The notes: generated by a model not told the origin, from the sequence alone. Positions 27,102 through 36,344 are shown, numbered from the stretch's first letter. The stretch: 64,000 nt of DNA from Labrenzia sp. VG12 (GCF_002237595.1 NZ_CP022529.1:310001-374000), one strand, 5' to 3'. Program-made: numbers and translations.

Positions 27102-28553
27102 ATGTCTGAGCTCGATCTCTGGTTCGATCCGGCCAAATGCCTGATCAATGGCACATGGGTTGATCCTCTGGGCGGCGAGGAGCTGCCTCTGACGGATCCC
27201 TCGACCGGTGAACGTATCGGCGCGATTGCAAGGGGAGGTGCCGCCGATATTGATGCGGCCGTGGCAGCCGCGGACGCGGCTCTCAAAGGTCCCTGGGGCA
27301 AGACATCAGCGGCGGAACGCGGGCGCTTCCTGTTTCGCCTGCAGCAACTGGTATTGGAGAAGGTCGATCATCTGGCAAGGATCGAGGCGATCGACGTCGG
27401 CAAACCGCTGAAGCAGGCACGCAATGATGCTGTCGCGCTCGCCCGGTACCTGGAATTCTATGGCGGCGCGGCCGACAAGCTGCATGGCGAAACCATCCCC
27501 TATCTCGACGGTTATACGGTGTACACCTTGCGCGAGCCGCATGGCGTCACCGGTCATATCGTGCCCTGGAATTACCCGATGCAGATCATCGGACGCTCGG
27601 TCGGGGCCGCATTGGCAACGGGCAATGCCTGTGTGCTGAAACCGGCCGAGGACGCCTGCCTGACGGCGCTCGCCTTTGCCGATCTCGCCCGCCAGGCCGG
27701 ATTGCCGGACGGTGTCCTGAATGTGGTGCCAGGTCTCGGTGGGGAAGCCGGTGCCGCCCTTTCGGCGCATCCGGGCGTGCACCATGTGTCCTTCACCGGG
27801 TCCGTTGCAACCGGCATCCAGGTGCAGATGGCCGCTGCCCGGAATGTGGTGCCGGTCACGCTCGAACTGGGCGGCAAGTCTCCGCAACTGGTGTTTGAGG
27901 ATGCGGATCTGGAAGCAGCGCTGCCGTTTCTCGTCAATGCGGGCATCCAGAATGCCGGGCAGACCTGCTCGGCGTCCTCGCGCATTCTTGTGCAGCGCTC
28001 CCGGGTGGCCGAAGTCACCGAACTGATGGCGGCGCGCTATGGAGCCCTGAAAGTCGGTCCGGCGCTGGCTGATCTCGATGTCGGGCCGCTGATTTCGGCC
28101 AGACAGCAGGGCATCGTCTCCAGCTTTCTCGACCGGGGTGCAGATCTTGAAAAGGCGGCGGAGGCAGAACTCAGCGAGACGCCAGCAGGCGGCAGTTATG
28201 TGCGCCCGACGCTGTTCGGCAATGTGGCGCCGGATCACGTGCTGGCGAGAGACGAGATCTTTGGCCCGGTCCAGGTGATCATCCCGTTCGATGATGAAGA
28301 AGAAGCTGTCGCCATAGCCAACGGCACCGATTATGGCCTGGTGGCCAGCCTCTGGACCCGGGATGGTGCACGCCAGATGCGGCTTGCAAAGCAAATCCGC
28401 TCCGGTCAGGTCTTCATCAACAATTACGGCGCCGGCGGCGGCGTCGAGCTGCCGTTCGGTGGCATGGGCAAGTCCGGTCATGGCCGCGAGAAAGGCTTCG
28501 AGGCACTCTACGGCTTCACGACCCTGAAGACCGTCGCGGCACTGCACGGGTAG
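27102..28553 (+). CDS. NAD(P)-dependent aldehyde dehydrogenase
   Basis: This 483-residue cytosolic enzyme oxidises an aldehyde to an acid. It has the full family layout: PWNYPMQ cofactor site, the general-base Glu in LELGGKSPQ, the catalytic Cys in NAGQTCSASSR, and the EIFGPVQVI motif. It is closest in style to betaine/aminobutyraldehyde dehydrogenases, but the substrate cannot be fixed. It ends the operon that begins with the M20 deacylase, so it probably oxidises an aldehyde from the imported compound. Confidence 0.92.
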   Translation: MSELDLWFDPAKCLINGTWVDPLGGEELPLTDPSTGERIGAIARGGAADIDAAVAAADAALKGPWGKTSAAERGRFLFRLQQLVLEKVDHLARIEAIDVGKPLKQARNDAVALARYLEFYGGAADKLHGETIPYLDGYTVYTLREPHGVTGHIVPWNYPMQIIGRSVGAALATGNACVLKPAEDACLTALAFADLARQAGLPDGVLNVVPGLGGEAGAALSAHPGVHHVSFTGSVATGIQVQMAAARNVVPVTLELGGKSPQLVFEDADLEAALPFLVNAGIQNAGQTCSASSRILVQRSRVAEVTELMAARYGALKVGPALADLDVGPLISARQQGIVSSFLDRGADLEKAAEAELSETPAGGSYVRPTLFGNVAPDHVLARDEIFGPVQVIIPFDDEEEAVAIANGTDYGLVASLWTRDGARQMRLAKQIRSGQVFINNYGAGGGVELPFGGMGKSGHGREKGFEALYGFTTLKTVAALHG

Positions 28554-28600
28554 GGACGTCCTGGGGCGGAAACGGAATTAGGAGCGGCATCCACACTCTC

Positions 28601-28636
28601 GGTTGTCATCCCCGCGAAAGCGGGGACCCAGTAACC
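28601..28636. repeat. Short dispersed palindrome
   Basis: CCCCGC-gaaa-GCGGGG within a longer GGTT...AACC frame. This tight stem with a GAAA tetraloop is a widespread intergenic palindrome in alphaproteobacteria. It lies 48 bases after the aldehyde dehydrogenase stop and may mark the mRNA end. Confidence 0.5.
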
Positions 28637-28776
28637 TCATGAGGTTGTTTGTGTTTTGGAATTGACGACACGGCGAGCAGGGGGCCGGATCTCCGCTGTG
28701 CTTTGTCGGGATGTCAGGTTTGGGGGGAGCTGTGCAGTGGCGGACGGTGATGGACTTTGAAGACCAACGTCTCTGC

Positions 28777-28887
28777 CGTCATGCCATGGCTTGACCATGG
28801 CATCCATGCCGCTTCGGTTCCAACGGCTCCGCCTGAGCGTGTTGATTGGAAATGGCGTGGATTGCCGGGTCGGGCCCGGCAATGACG
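28777..28887. repeat. REP-like two-palindrome element, copy B (inverted)
   Basis: This 111-base element is the reverse-orientation relative of the one at 19846. Its left end is built on ATGCCATGGCTTGACCATGGCAT minus outer bases, its right end on TTGCCGGGTCGGGCCCGGCAA minus outer bases, bounded by CGTCAT and ATGACG. Centres of the two copies differ. The rest of the 28554-29002 gap holds only this, the palindrome at 28601 and the upstream region of the SDR gene. Confidence 0.6.
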
Positions 28888-29002
28888 AAAAACGAATGTG
28901 GATTTGAAGGAAACAAACTCAACTGGCTCTCCAGTCCCGGCTCGCGCTTAGCTGCGGCCGAAGTGACGATGAAGAGCGCGGACAAAAGAACGGGAGACAA
29001 GG

Positions 29003-29743
29003 ATGAGACTGGACGGAAAACGGGCAATTGTGACCGGCGGGGCCTCCGGATTTGGCGCTGGCATCGTACGCAAGTTCGCTGCCGAAGGGGCTAAGGTGAT
29101 GGTCGCCGACCTGAACCTGGAACTGGCAGAAGAGATTGCGGCTGAAGTCGGCGGACTGGCGGTCAAAACGGATGTCTCCTGCAATGACAGTGTCGCCCAC
29201 CTGGCCGATGTTGCCTCTTCGCTTATGGGCAAGGTCGACATCCTGGTCAACAACGCCGGCATCACCCATCTGCCCAAACCGATGCAGGATGTGACAGAGG
29301 ACGAGTTCGACCGGGTCCTGGCAGTCAATTGCAAGTCGGTCTACCTGACGGCAAGGCATTTCGTGCCGGCCATGTGCGACACGGGCAAGGGCGCGATCCT
29401 GAATGTCGCCTCGACGGCCGGTCTCAGCCCCCGTCCGAAGCTCAACTGGTACAATGCCTCCAAGGGCTGGATGATCACGGCCACCAAGACCATGGCCGTC
29501 GAACTGGCGCCGTCCGGCGTGCGCGTCAACGCCATTTGCCCGGTTGCCGGGGAGACACCGCTTCTGAAAAGTTTCATGGGCGAGGATACGCCGGAAATGC
29601 GCGCCAAGTTCCTTTCCACCATTCCGATTGGCCGGTTCTCGACCCCGGAGGATATGGGCAACGCCGCCTGTTTCCTGTGTTCCGACGAAGCCGGCATGGT
29701 CACCGGCGTGGCCATGGAGGTGGATGGTGGACGCTGCATCTAA
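29003..29743 (+). CDS. SDR family oxidoreductase
   Basis: This 246-residue classical short-chain dehydrogenase has VTGGASGFGAGI (NAD-binding), LVNNAG, catalytic Ser in NVASTAG and Tyr-Lys in WYNASKGW, and ends MEVDGGRCI. A GGGAGACAAGG site precedes the ATG. Family members of this kind are annotated as glucose dehydrogenase or 3-oxoacyl reductase-like, but the substrate is not evident. It is followed by a GFA-type protein 11 bases later. Confidence 0.88.
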   Translation: MRLDGKRAIVTGGASGFGAGIVRKFAAEGAKVMVADLNLELAEEIAAEVGGLAVKTDVSCNDSVAHLADVASSLMGKVDILVNNAGITHLPKPMQDVTEDEFDRVLAVNCKSVYLTARHFVPAMCDTGKGAILNVASTAGLSPRPKLNWYNASKGWMITATKTMAVELAPSGVRVNAICPVAGETPLLKSFMGEDTPEMRAKFLSTIPIGRFSTPEDMGNAACFLCSDEAGMVTGVAMEVDGGRCI

Positions 29744-29754
29744 GGAGAGCGGCC

Positions 29755-30141
29755 ATGATACAATGTGCCGGAGGGTGTCTCTGTGGGAAGGTGCGTTTCA
29801 TCGCATCGGGCGAGCCCTTGCGTGTCGGTCTTTGCCATTGCCTCGACTGCCGCAAGCACCACGGCGCGCTGTTTCATGCCTCCGCAATCTTTCCGGAGAC
29901 GGCTGTGACCGTTGAAGGGGAAACGCAAAATTATCAGGGGCGTCATTTCTGCCCGCGTTGTGGTTCTTCGGTCTTTTCCAGGACAGGTGACGAGATGGAA
30001 CTGCATCTCGGCGCTTTCGACGCCCCCGATCAGTTCCGGCCGACCTATGAGCTTTGGACCATCCGCCGCGAGGCCTGGCTGCCGGAGTTTCCGGAGATGA
30101 CGCTTTATGATCGGGACCAGGAGGGGGAAGGGCGCGATTAA
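29755..30141 (+). CDS. GFA (glutathione-dependent formaldehyde-activating-like) zinc protein
   Basis: This 128-residue protein has the GFA/CENP-V fold with its zinc-binding cysteines: GGCLCGKVRF near residue 6, LCHCLDCRKHHGA, and FCPRCGSSVFSR. A GGAGAG site precedes the ATG, which lies 11 bases after the SDR stop. Members bind zinc and are often linked to glutathione adducts, but most have no proven function. Confidence 0.88.
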   Translation: MIQCAGGCLCGKVRFIASGEPLRVGLCHCLDCRKHHGALFHASAIFPETAVTVEGETQNYQGRHFCPRCGSSVFSRTGDEMELHLGAFDAPDQFRPTYELWTIRREAWLPEFPEMTLYDRDQEGEGRD

Positions 30142-30177
30142 GGGTGTTTGCCTCCAAGGACCAAGGCCACCCCCACC

Positions 30178-31145
30178 GATGTCACCCCGGGCGAGCATTG
30201 CGAGACCCGGGGCCCACTCGCAAGTCCGCTTGCGCTTGGCAGGAGCTTTGGCGCCGATGCTTTTCAGTCAGCACATTTGCTCCGGAAATGAGTAGGCCCC
30301 GGGTCTCGCTTCGCTCGCCCGGGGTGACACCAGGGAGGCGGTGTTTTGCTCGGGTTCAGCGTTTGCCGGTGGTGCGCTGACCTACAGGTTCTGGCTCAGC
30401 AACCAGCTGCGCCACATTCGTCCGGAAGGAGAGAAGAGAAGGTGCGGATGTCACCCCGGACAAGCGCAGCGCCGAGCCGGGGCCTACTCGCCTGTCCGCT
30501 TGCACTTGGCGAAGCCTTTGACGCAGATGCATTTCCGCCAGCGCATTTGCTCTGGAAATGAGTAGGCCCCGGGTCTCGCTTCGCTCGCCCGGGGTGACAC
30601 CGGGGGGGCGGCGTTTTGCTCGGGTTCAACTGTCGCCGTCGGGGTTCTGACACCCTGGATCTGGCTCCGCGACCAACTGCGTCCCACTTGTTCGAATCGA
30701 CGAAAGAGAAGGTGCGGGTGTCACCCCGGACAAGCGCAGCGCCGATCCGGGGCCTACTCACATGTCCGCTTGCGCTTGGCGGGAGCTTTGGCACCGATGC
30801 TTTTCAGCCAGCGCATTTGCTCTGGAAATGAGTAGGCCCCGGGTCTCACTTCGCTCGCCCGGGGTGACACCGGGGGGGCGGCGTTTTGCTCGGGTTCAAC
30901 TGTCGCCGTCGGGGTTCTGACACCCTGGATCTGGCTCCGCGACCAACTGCGTCCCACTTGTTCGAATCGACGAAAGAGAAGGTGCGGGTGTCACCCCGGA
31001 CAAGCGCAGCGCTGATCCGGGGCCTACTCGCATGTTCGTTTGCGCTTGGCGGGAGCTTTGGCGCCGATGCTTTTCAGCCAGCGCATTTGCTCCGGAAACA
31101 TGTCTGCCCCAGCGCCTCGCATTGCTCGCTCGGGACGACACTGGG
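30178..31145. repeat. Tandem array of a 270-base unit, about 3.5 copies
   Basis: The marker ATGAGTAGGCCCC recurs at 30288, 30558 and 30828, exactly 270 bases apart, and its degenerate form ends at 31110, again in phase. Copies at 30571-30840 and 30841-31110 are nearly identical; the first copies are more diverged. Each unit holds two GC-rich hairpins (CCCCGGGTCTCG...CGCCCGGGG and TCACCCCGGACAAGC...GATCCGGGGCC). The period is a multiple of three, so open frames run through it, but they do not look coded. It fills the gap between the GFA gene and the ribose operon. Confidence 0.85.
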
Positions 31146-31271
31146 CAGCGGGTAAGCTTGGATTTCGGCATGAACGTTCCTCACTGGATAACTTTTTTGC
31201 CGATTAATTTTAGGCGAAAGTCGCTGATTTTGCTGGTCAATTTTCAGGATAAAATGAATGCATTCAAAAAA

Positions 31272-31285
31272 ATGAAACGTTTCAT
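31272..31285. promoter_or_regulatory. LacI-type operator upstream of the ribose operon
   Basis: ATGAAACGTTTCAT is a perfect 14-base palindrome with the central CG typical of LacI/GalR-family operators. It lies 94 bases before rbsB and just downstream of a TAAAAT -10-like box (31250-31255). The RbsR-type regulator encoded at 36345 is the natural ligand-responsive repressor. Confidence 0.75.
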
Positions 31286-31378
31286 ATTGACGGTTTTCAA
31301 TTCTCGTGCTTTCAATTTGTCAGCCTGATCGCGCCGGAATTCCGGCCCCGAGGGTGCAGCCTTTTTGGGAGGAAAATC

Positions 31379-32299
31379 ATGAAGTTATTTAAAATCGCTG
31401 CCGCGGCAGCGACCGGTCTCGCTTTGCTTGGTGGCACCGCTCTGGCCGATGACAAGCCGGTGGTCGGCCTGATCATGAAGTCGCTCGCCAACGAGTTCTT
31501 CCAGAACATGATGGTGGGCGCAGAAGCGCACCAGGAAAAGCGTGGCGACTACGTGCTGAAAGCCGTCGGCATGCAGAACGAGACCGACTTTGAATCCCAG
31601 ATCAACGCGGTCGAGAATTTCATCACCCAGGGTGTCGACGCCATCGTTGTTGCCCCGGCTGACAGCCGCGCCATGGTCCGTCCGCTGAAGAAGGCGATGG
31701 AAGCCGGCATCGTGGTCGTCAATTTCGACGTGGCACTCGATGAAGACGCCAAGAAGCAGCAGGGTGTGGATCTGGCCTTTGTCGGTCCGGACAACCGGGG
31801 TGGAGCAAAGCTCGCCGGCGATGCGCTCGGCAAGACGCTGGGTGAGGGCGGCAAGGTTGTCATCATTGAAGGCAACCCGGGCGCCGACAATGCCAACCAG
31901 CGCCGCATGGGCTTTGAAGACAGCGTTGCCGAGTTCAAGCTCGACCTGCTGGACAGCCGCACGGCCCATTGGGAAACAGAAGAAGCCAACCAGGTCTTCG
32001 CCACCATGCTGACCGCCAACCCGGATATCCAGGGTGTGATGGCCGCCAACGACTCCATGGCGATCGGTGTCGTCAAGGCTCTGGAAAGCGCCGGTCGTGA
32101 CGACATTCTGGTCGTCGGCTTCGACAACATCCCGGCCGTTGGCCCGATGATCGAAGATGGGCGCATGCTTGCCACCGTCGACCAGTTCGGCACCGACATG
32201 GCCGCCAATGCCATTGATCTGGCGCTGGAGGTTGTCGCAACCGACAAGGAACTCGAGGGCTGGGTCAAGACCCCGATCGAATTGGTGACGGCAAACTAA
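31379..32299 (+). CDS. rbsB: Ribose-type ABC importer substrate-binding protein
   Basis: This 306-residue periplasmic protein has a signal peptide (KIAAAAATGLALLGGTALA) and the ribose-binding fold: VGLIMKSLANEFFQNMMVGAE, GVDAIVVAPADS, VVNFDVALDE, GVMAANDSMAIGVV and VGFDNIPAVG. A GGGAGGAAAAT ribosome site precedes the ATG. It is first in an rbsBACDK-rbsR cluster, which supports D-ribose as substrate. Confidence 0.92.
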   Translation: MKLFKIAAAAATGLALLGGTALADDKPVVGLIMKSLANEFFQNMMVGAEAHQEKRGDYVLKAVGMQNETDFESQINAVENFITQGVDAIVVAPADSRAMVRPLKKAMEAGIVVVNFDVALDEDAKKQQGVDLAFVGPDNRGGAKLAGDALGKTLGEGGKVVIIEGNPGADNANQRRMGFEDSVAEFKLDLLDSRTAHWETEEANQVFATMLTANPDIQGVMAANDSMAIGVVKALESAGRDDILVVGFDNIPAVGPMIEDGRMLATVDQFGTDMAANAIDLALEVVATDKELEGWVKTPIELVTAN

Positions 32300-32314
32300 G
32301 CCCCAACCAAGAGC

Positions 32315-32356
32315 GCTCCCGTCCGGTCAGCCTGAGGGCGGGAGCAGTTTTCTTTT
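32315..32356 (+). terminator. Intercistronic hairpin with T-rich tail after rbsB
   Basis: GCTCCCG (32315-32321) pairs with CGGGAGC (32339-32345) and is followed by AGTTTTCTTTTTC. It lies between rbsB and rbsA and probably ends a share of the transcripts so that the binding protein is made in excess. Confidence 0.6.
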
Positions 32357-32379
32357 TCTAGATCACGACAGGACGCATC

Positions 32380-33945
32380 ATGGCAGCCGCCTCGCTTGCC
32401 GCAGCGCCCGCAGCTGCGCCGGAAACACCGTTTCTGTCCGTTCTCGGTCTCAAGAAATACTTTGGGGGCGTCAAGGCCCTGGATGGCGTGAGTTTCTCTC
32501 TTGAAGAGGGAGAGGTTCACGCACTCGTCGGCGAAAACGGCGCCGGCAAATCCACCCTGATCAAGATCCTCTCCGGTGTCTTTCCCTTCGATGAAGGCGA
32601 GGTCACGCTCGCCGGAGCTAGCTACACGCCGGCAACTCCGCATGAGGCCAAGGACCGCGGCGTTCAGGTGGTGCACCAGGAATTCAACCTGCTTGACCAC
32701 CTGACCATTGCCGAGAACATTTCCATCGAGCACATGCCGACCAACCGGCTTGGCCTGCTCGACCGCAGGGAAATGAACCGGCGGGCACGCCAGGCGCTTG
32801 ATGCCATCGGCCTCTCCGACATCGACGTCGCCCAGCCGGTCTCCTCGCTCGGTATCGCCCATCGCCAGCTGGTCGAGATTGCCCGGGCCTTGCAGTCGAA
32901 GAGCCGGATCCTGATCTTGGACGAGCCGACGGCAACCCTGACCGAGCGCGAGACCAGGCGCCTCTTCGACATTGTCGCCGCCATCAAGGTAGATGGTGTG
33001 ACCGTCGTTTTCGTGTCGCATCATCTCGATGAAGTCTTTGCCATCTGCGACCGGGTTACGGTCTTCCGCAATGGCAAGACCATCGCGACCGACCTGATTG
33101 CGGAGACGACACCGGAAGGCGTTGTCCAGCGCATGGTCGGGCGTCACCTTGGTGCGGAACGGGACGAGCAGGACGTGAAGATGCCAGGCCGATCCGCTCT
33201 TAGACTCGACAATCTCCTGACCGGCGCGAACCCGGGCAACACCGGCGTGTCGCTGGACCTGAGGGCAGGGGAAATCGTCGGCATCGCCGGCCTGGTCGGT
33301 GCGGGGCGCACGGAAATCCTGCGCGGCATCTTCGGCGTCGACCCGCTGCGGTCCGGCACACTCTATCGCGACGGCCAGGAAGTGCGTTTCAAGGGGCCGC
33401 GTGATGCGATTGCCGCCGGGATCGGCTTTGTCACGGAGGATCGCAAGGACGAAGGCCTGATCCTCGACATGCCGATTGCCGCCAACATGTCGCTGGCAAG
33501 TCTTGGGGCCGTGTCACGCTCCGGGCTGTTGCAGCTTGCCAGCGAGACCCGCAAGGCGCGCGAGGGCGGGGCGAAACTGAAACTCAAATACGGCAAGACC
33601 TCGGACGCCGTTTCCAGCCTGTCCGGGGGCAACCAGCAGAAGGTGGTGCTGGCCAAATGGCTGGCGCGCGGGCCGAAGGTGCTCCTGCTCGATGAACCGA
33701 CCCGAGGGGTCGATGTCGGCGCCAAGGCGGAGATCTACGGCATCCTGAAGGACCTTGCCCGGGAGGGCGTTGCCCTGCTGGTCGTTTCCTCCGAGATGCC
33801 CGAGCTGATGGCCCTGGCCGACCGCATCCTGGTGCTGGCCGAACACGAAATCCAGGGCGAACTCGCCCGCGACCAATTCTCAGAAGAAAACATCCTGAAA
33901 CTGGCTTACGGGCAGACCGACACGGCCGGGGGAGCACGTCAATGA
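32380..33945 (+). CDS. rbsA: Ribose ABC importer double ATP-binding protein
   Basis: This 521-residue protein has two ABC domains: first with GENGAGKST, HQEFNLL and ILILDEPTATL; second with degenerate GLVGAGRTE, LSGGNQQK and VLLLDEPTRGVDVG. A short Ala/Pro-rich N-terminal extension (about 15 residues) precedes the first domain. It overlaps the permease gene by four bases. Confidence 0.93.
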   Translation: MAAASLAAAPAAAPETPFLSVLGLKKYFGGVKALDGVSFSLEEGEVHALVGENGAGKSTLIKILSGVFPFDEGEVTLAGASYTPATPHEAKDRGVQVVHQEFNLLDHLTIAENISIEHMPTNRLGLLDRREMNRRARQALDAIGLSDIDVAQPVSSLGIAHRQLVEIARALQSKSRILILDEPTATLTERETRRLFDIVAAIKVDGVTVVFVSHHLDEVFAICDRVTVFRNGKTIATDLIAETTPEGVVQRMVGRHLGAERDEQDVKMPGRSALRLDNLLTGANPGNTGVSLDLRAGEIVGIAGLVGAGRTEILRGIFGVDPLRSGTLYRDGQEVRFKGPRDAIAAGIGFVTEDRKDEGLILDMPIAANMSLASLGAVSRSGLLQLASETRKAREGGAKLKLKYGKTSDAVSSLSGGNQQKVVLAKWLARGPKVLLLDEPTRGVDVGAKAEIYGILKDLAREGVALLVVSSEMPELMALADRILVLAEHEIQGELARDQFSEENILKLAYGQTDTAGGARQ

Positions 33946-34940
33946 CCACCGAAACCCTTCAGGAAGCCGCGCCGCCGGTCTCCAAATTCTCTATTCGCAC
34001 CGTCCTGCATAATGCCGGCATCGGTCTCGCGCTGCTGGCGCTGATCCTGTTCTTCTCGCTCTTCACCGAGCATTTCCTGACGCCGAACAACATCACCAAC
34101 ATCCTGACCCAGATCACCATCAACCTGATCCTGGCGGTCGGCATGACTTTCGTCATCCTGATCGGCGGCATCGATCTGTCGGTTGGCTCGGTCATGGCCT
34201 TTGCCGCCGTTGTCGCCGGCAAGGCGATCACGCTGCCCGGTTTCGGCCCGGCGGAAGCGATTGCGCTGGCGATTGTCGCGGCGACACTTACCGGTGTTCT
34301 TTGCGGGGTCGTCAACGGGGCGATCAGCGCCTATTGGGCGCTGCCGTCCTTCATCATCACGCTCGGCATGCTCAACATTGCCCGGGGCGCCGCGCTACAG
34401 GTGTCCGATGCCCAGACCATCTATTCCTTCCCTTACGCGTTCGAGGAATTCGGTTCGGCCATGATCTACGGCGTGCCGGTGGTTTTCCTGGTCGCGCTGG
34501 TCCTGGTGTTCATCGCCTGGTTCGTTCTGAACTTCACTGTCTTCGGCCGACTGATCTACGGCATCGGCAACAATGAGGAAGCCGTGCGGCTCGCCGGGCA
34601 TTCGGTGTTTCGTTACAAGATCGCGGCCTTCACCATTTGCGGCCTGACCGCTGGGATCGCGGCGATCGTCTATATGGCCCGGCTCAACATCTCCAGCCCG
34701 ATTGCCGGCATCGGCTTTGAACTCAATGCCATTGCCGCGGTGATCATCGGCGGCACCAGTCTCAGCGGCGGCCGGGGCTCGGTGATCGGCACGCTGCTTG
34801 GCGCCTTCATCATCGGCGTGCTTGCCAACGGGCTGATCCTGATCGGGCTGAGCGATTTCATGCGCCAGATGATCACCGGCGTCGTCATCATCATCGCCGT
34901 CGTGCTTGACTATTACCGCGCAAAATACGCAGCAAAATGA
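33942..34940 (+). CDS. rbsC: Ribose ABC importer permease
   Basis: This 332-residue inner-membrane protein has the CUT2 permease signature GGIDLSVGSVMAF near residue 75 and GTSLSGGRGSVIGTLLGAF near residue 270, with about eight to ten membrane helices. It is linked by ATGA overlaps to both neighbours. Confidence 0.93.
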   Translation: MTTETLQEAAPPVSKFSIRTVLHNAGIGLALLALILFFSLFTEHFLTPNNITNILTQITINLILAVGMTFVILIGGIDLSVGSVMAFAAVVAGKAITLPGFGPAEAIALAIVAATLTGVLCGVVNGAISAYWALPSFIITLGMLNIARGAALQVSDAQTIYSFPYAFEEFGSAMIYGVPVVFLVALVLVFIAWFVLNFTVFGRLIYGIGNNEEAVRLAGHSVFRYKIAAFTICGLTAGIAAIVYMARLNISSPIAGIGFELNAIAAVIIGGTSLSGGRGSVIGTLLGAFIIGVLANGLILIGLSDFMRQMITGVVIIIAVVLDYYRAKYAAK

Positions 34941-35347
34941 AACGGACCGCACTTCTCAACCGTCACCTGAGCGCACTGGTCGCGTCGCTCGGGCACCTCG
35001 ACGAGATCATTGTCGCCGATGCTGGCCTGCCCGTGCCGGACGGCGTCACCGTGATCGATCTTGCCGTCTCGCCCGGCGTGCCGCGCCTGCGCGATGTGCT
35101 GAATGCTCTGCGCTCGGAACTCACCATCGAACAGGCGATCTGGGCCGCAGAGGCGTCCGACACCGTCTCGGGCGTGATGGAAGCGGAAGTGGAACTCTGG
35201 CGGGCGCAAGGCTCCGCCAGGGTGACGACCTTGCAGATCTCGCACGAGGACTTCAAGCAGCGCAGCGCCGGGGCCAGGGCCGTCATCCGCACGGGTGAGG
35301 TCACGCCTTATGCCAATCTTCTTCTTGTCAGCGGGGTCACGTTTTGA
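34937..35347 (+). CDS. rbsD: D-ribose pyranase
   Basis: This 136-residue RbsD/FucU-family mutarotase interconverts ribose pyranose and furanose. Family residues include the catalytic His in LLNRHLSALVASLGH, ADAGLPVPDGV and the C-terminal GEVTPYANLLLVSGVTF. It overlaps rbsC and rbsK, consistent with the ribose-kinase step. The fucose locus paralogue at 10552 is clearly distinct. Confidence 0.92.
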   Translation: MKRTALLNRHLSALVASLGHLDEIIVADAGLPVPDGVTVIDLAVSPGVPRLRDVLNALRSELTIEQAIWAAEASDTVSGVMEAEVELWRAQGSARVTTLQISHEDFKQRSAGARAVIRTGEVTPYANLLLVSGVTF

Positions 35348-36270
35348 AGTTCGTCACAGTTGTCGGCAGCATCAATATCGACCTCACCAGCTATCTGGAC
35401 CGCTGGCCCAAGGTTGGCGAGACCATCGCCGTCCGGGAAACCGTGTCCTCTCTGGGTGGCAAGGGCGCCAATCAGGCTGTCGCCGCCGCGCGTCTCGGCG
35501 CCAGGACGGCCTTTGTCGGGGCCATCGGCACGGACGGGTTTGCCCAGCAGGCCGCGATGGAGCTGCGCAGGGAAGGCGTCGGCGCGTTGCTTCAGGAAGT
35601 GCCGGACGCGGCAACCGGCCTTGCCTTCATCGATGTTGGACCTGACGGCGGCAACATGATCCGACTTGCCGGAGGCGCCAATCTGAAGCTGGGACCTTCC
35701 GATATCCAGAGGCAAAAGGAAGTCCTGCTGGACGCCCAGGTGGTTCTTCTCCAGAACGAAATAGGTCTGGAGGCCTCCTTGCAGGCGGCCCGTCTGGCGC
35801 GTTCCGGAGGGGCTCTGGTCATCATGGACCCCGCACCAGCCCCAAGCCCGGCCTGGCCGCGTGACCTGCTGGCAGACTTCGACATCCTGACACCGAATGC
35901 CCATGAGGCTGCAGGTCTATTGGGGTGGGAACCGGCAACGCTGGACGAAGGCCGCGAGGCCGCCAGGCAACTGGCTCCCTGTTGTGCGCGCGGTGCCATC
36001 ATCACCATGGGGGGGACGGGGGTCGCCTGGGCGCTCGATGGCGAGGTGGAGGCGCTGCCGGCTCCCAAGGTCAAGACCATCGACACGGTCGCCGCGGGCG
36101 ATTGCTTCAACGGGGCGCTCGCGAGACGGCTGAGCCTTGGCGAGAGTTACAGGGACGCCATTGCCTTTGCCATGCGCGCTGCTGCGCTCGCGACGACGCG
36201 CAAGGGGGCGGCAGCGTCGCTGCCGAGACTGGACGAGCTGGAAGCGCCGCTTAAGTCGCTGTCCGCCTGA
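35344..36270 (+). CDS. rbsK: Ribokinase
   Basis: This 308-residue PfkB-family kinase makes ribose 5-phosphate. It has the GSINIDL start, the GGKGANQAVAAARLG substrate motif, and the anion hole and catalytic Asp in DTVAAGDCFNGAL. It starts with TTG at 35344, coupled to rbsD by a TTGA overlap. The active-site motifs are complete. Confidence 0.92.
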   Translation: MKFVTVVGSINIDLTSYLDRWPKVGETIAVRETVSSLGGKGANQAVAAARLGARTAFVGAIGTDGFAQQAAMELRREGVGALLQEVPDAATGLAFIDVGPDGGNMIRLAGGANLKLGPSDIQRQKEVLLDAQVVLLQNEIGLEASLQAARLARSGGALVIMDPAPAPSPAWPRDLLADFDILTPNAHEAAGLLGWEPATLDEGREAARQLAPCCARGAIITMGGTGVAWALDGEVEALPAPKVKTIDTVAAGDCFNGALARRLSLGESYRDAIAFAMRAAALATTRKGAAASLPRLDELEAPLKSLSA

Positions 36271-36344
36271 ATGAATTCGGCATCTTGATTGCCGCTCCGA
36301 GGAATGCTTCAAGGAGTAGGACCTGACTTGGAGACCGCCTGCAG

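Noticed and set aside
30178..31145. CRISPR array
   Set aside because: The unit is 270 bases and fully repeated, with no short repeat/unique spacer alternation and no cas genes.
30346..31155. Repeated open frames of about 70-90 codons in the tandem array
   Set aside because: They exist because the 270-base period is a multiple of three. They have no consistent ribosome sites and their sequence follows DNA hairpins.
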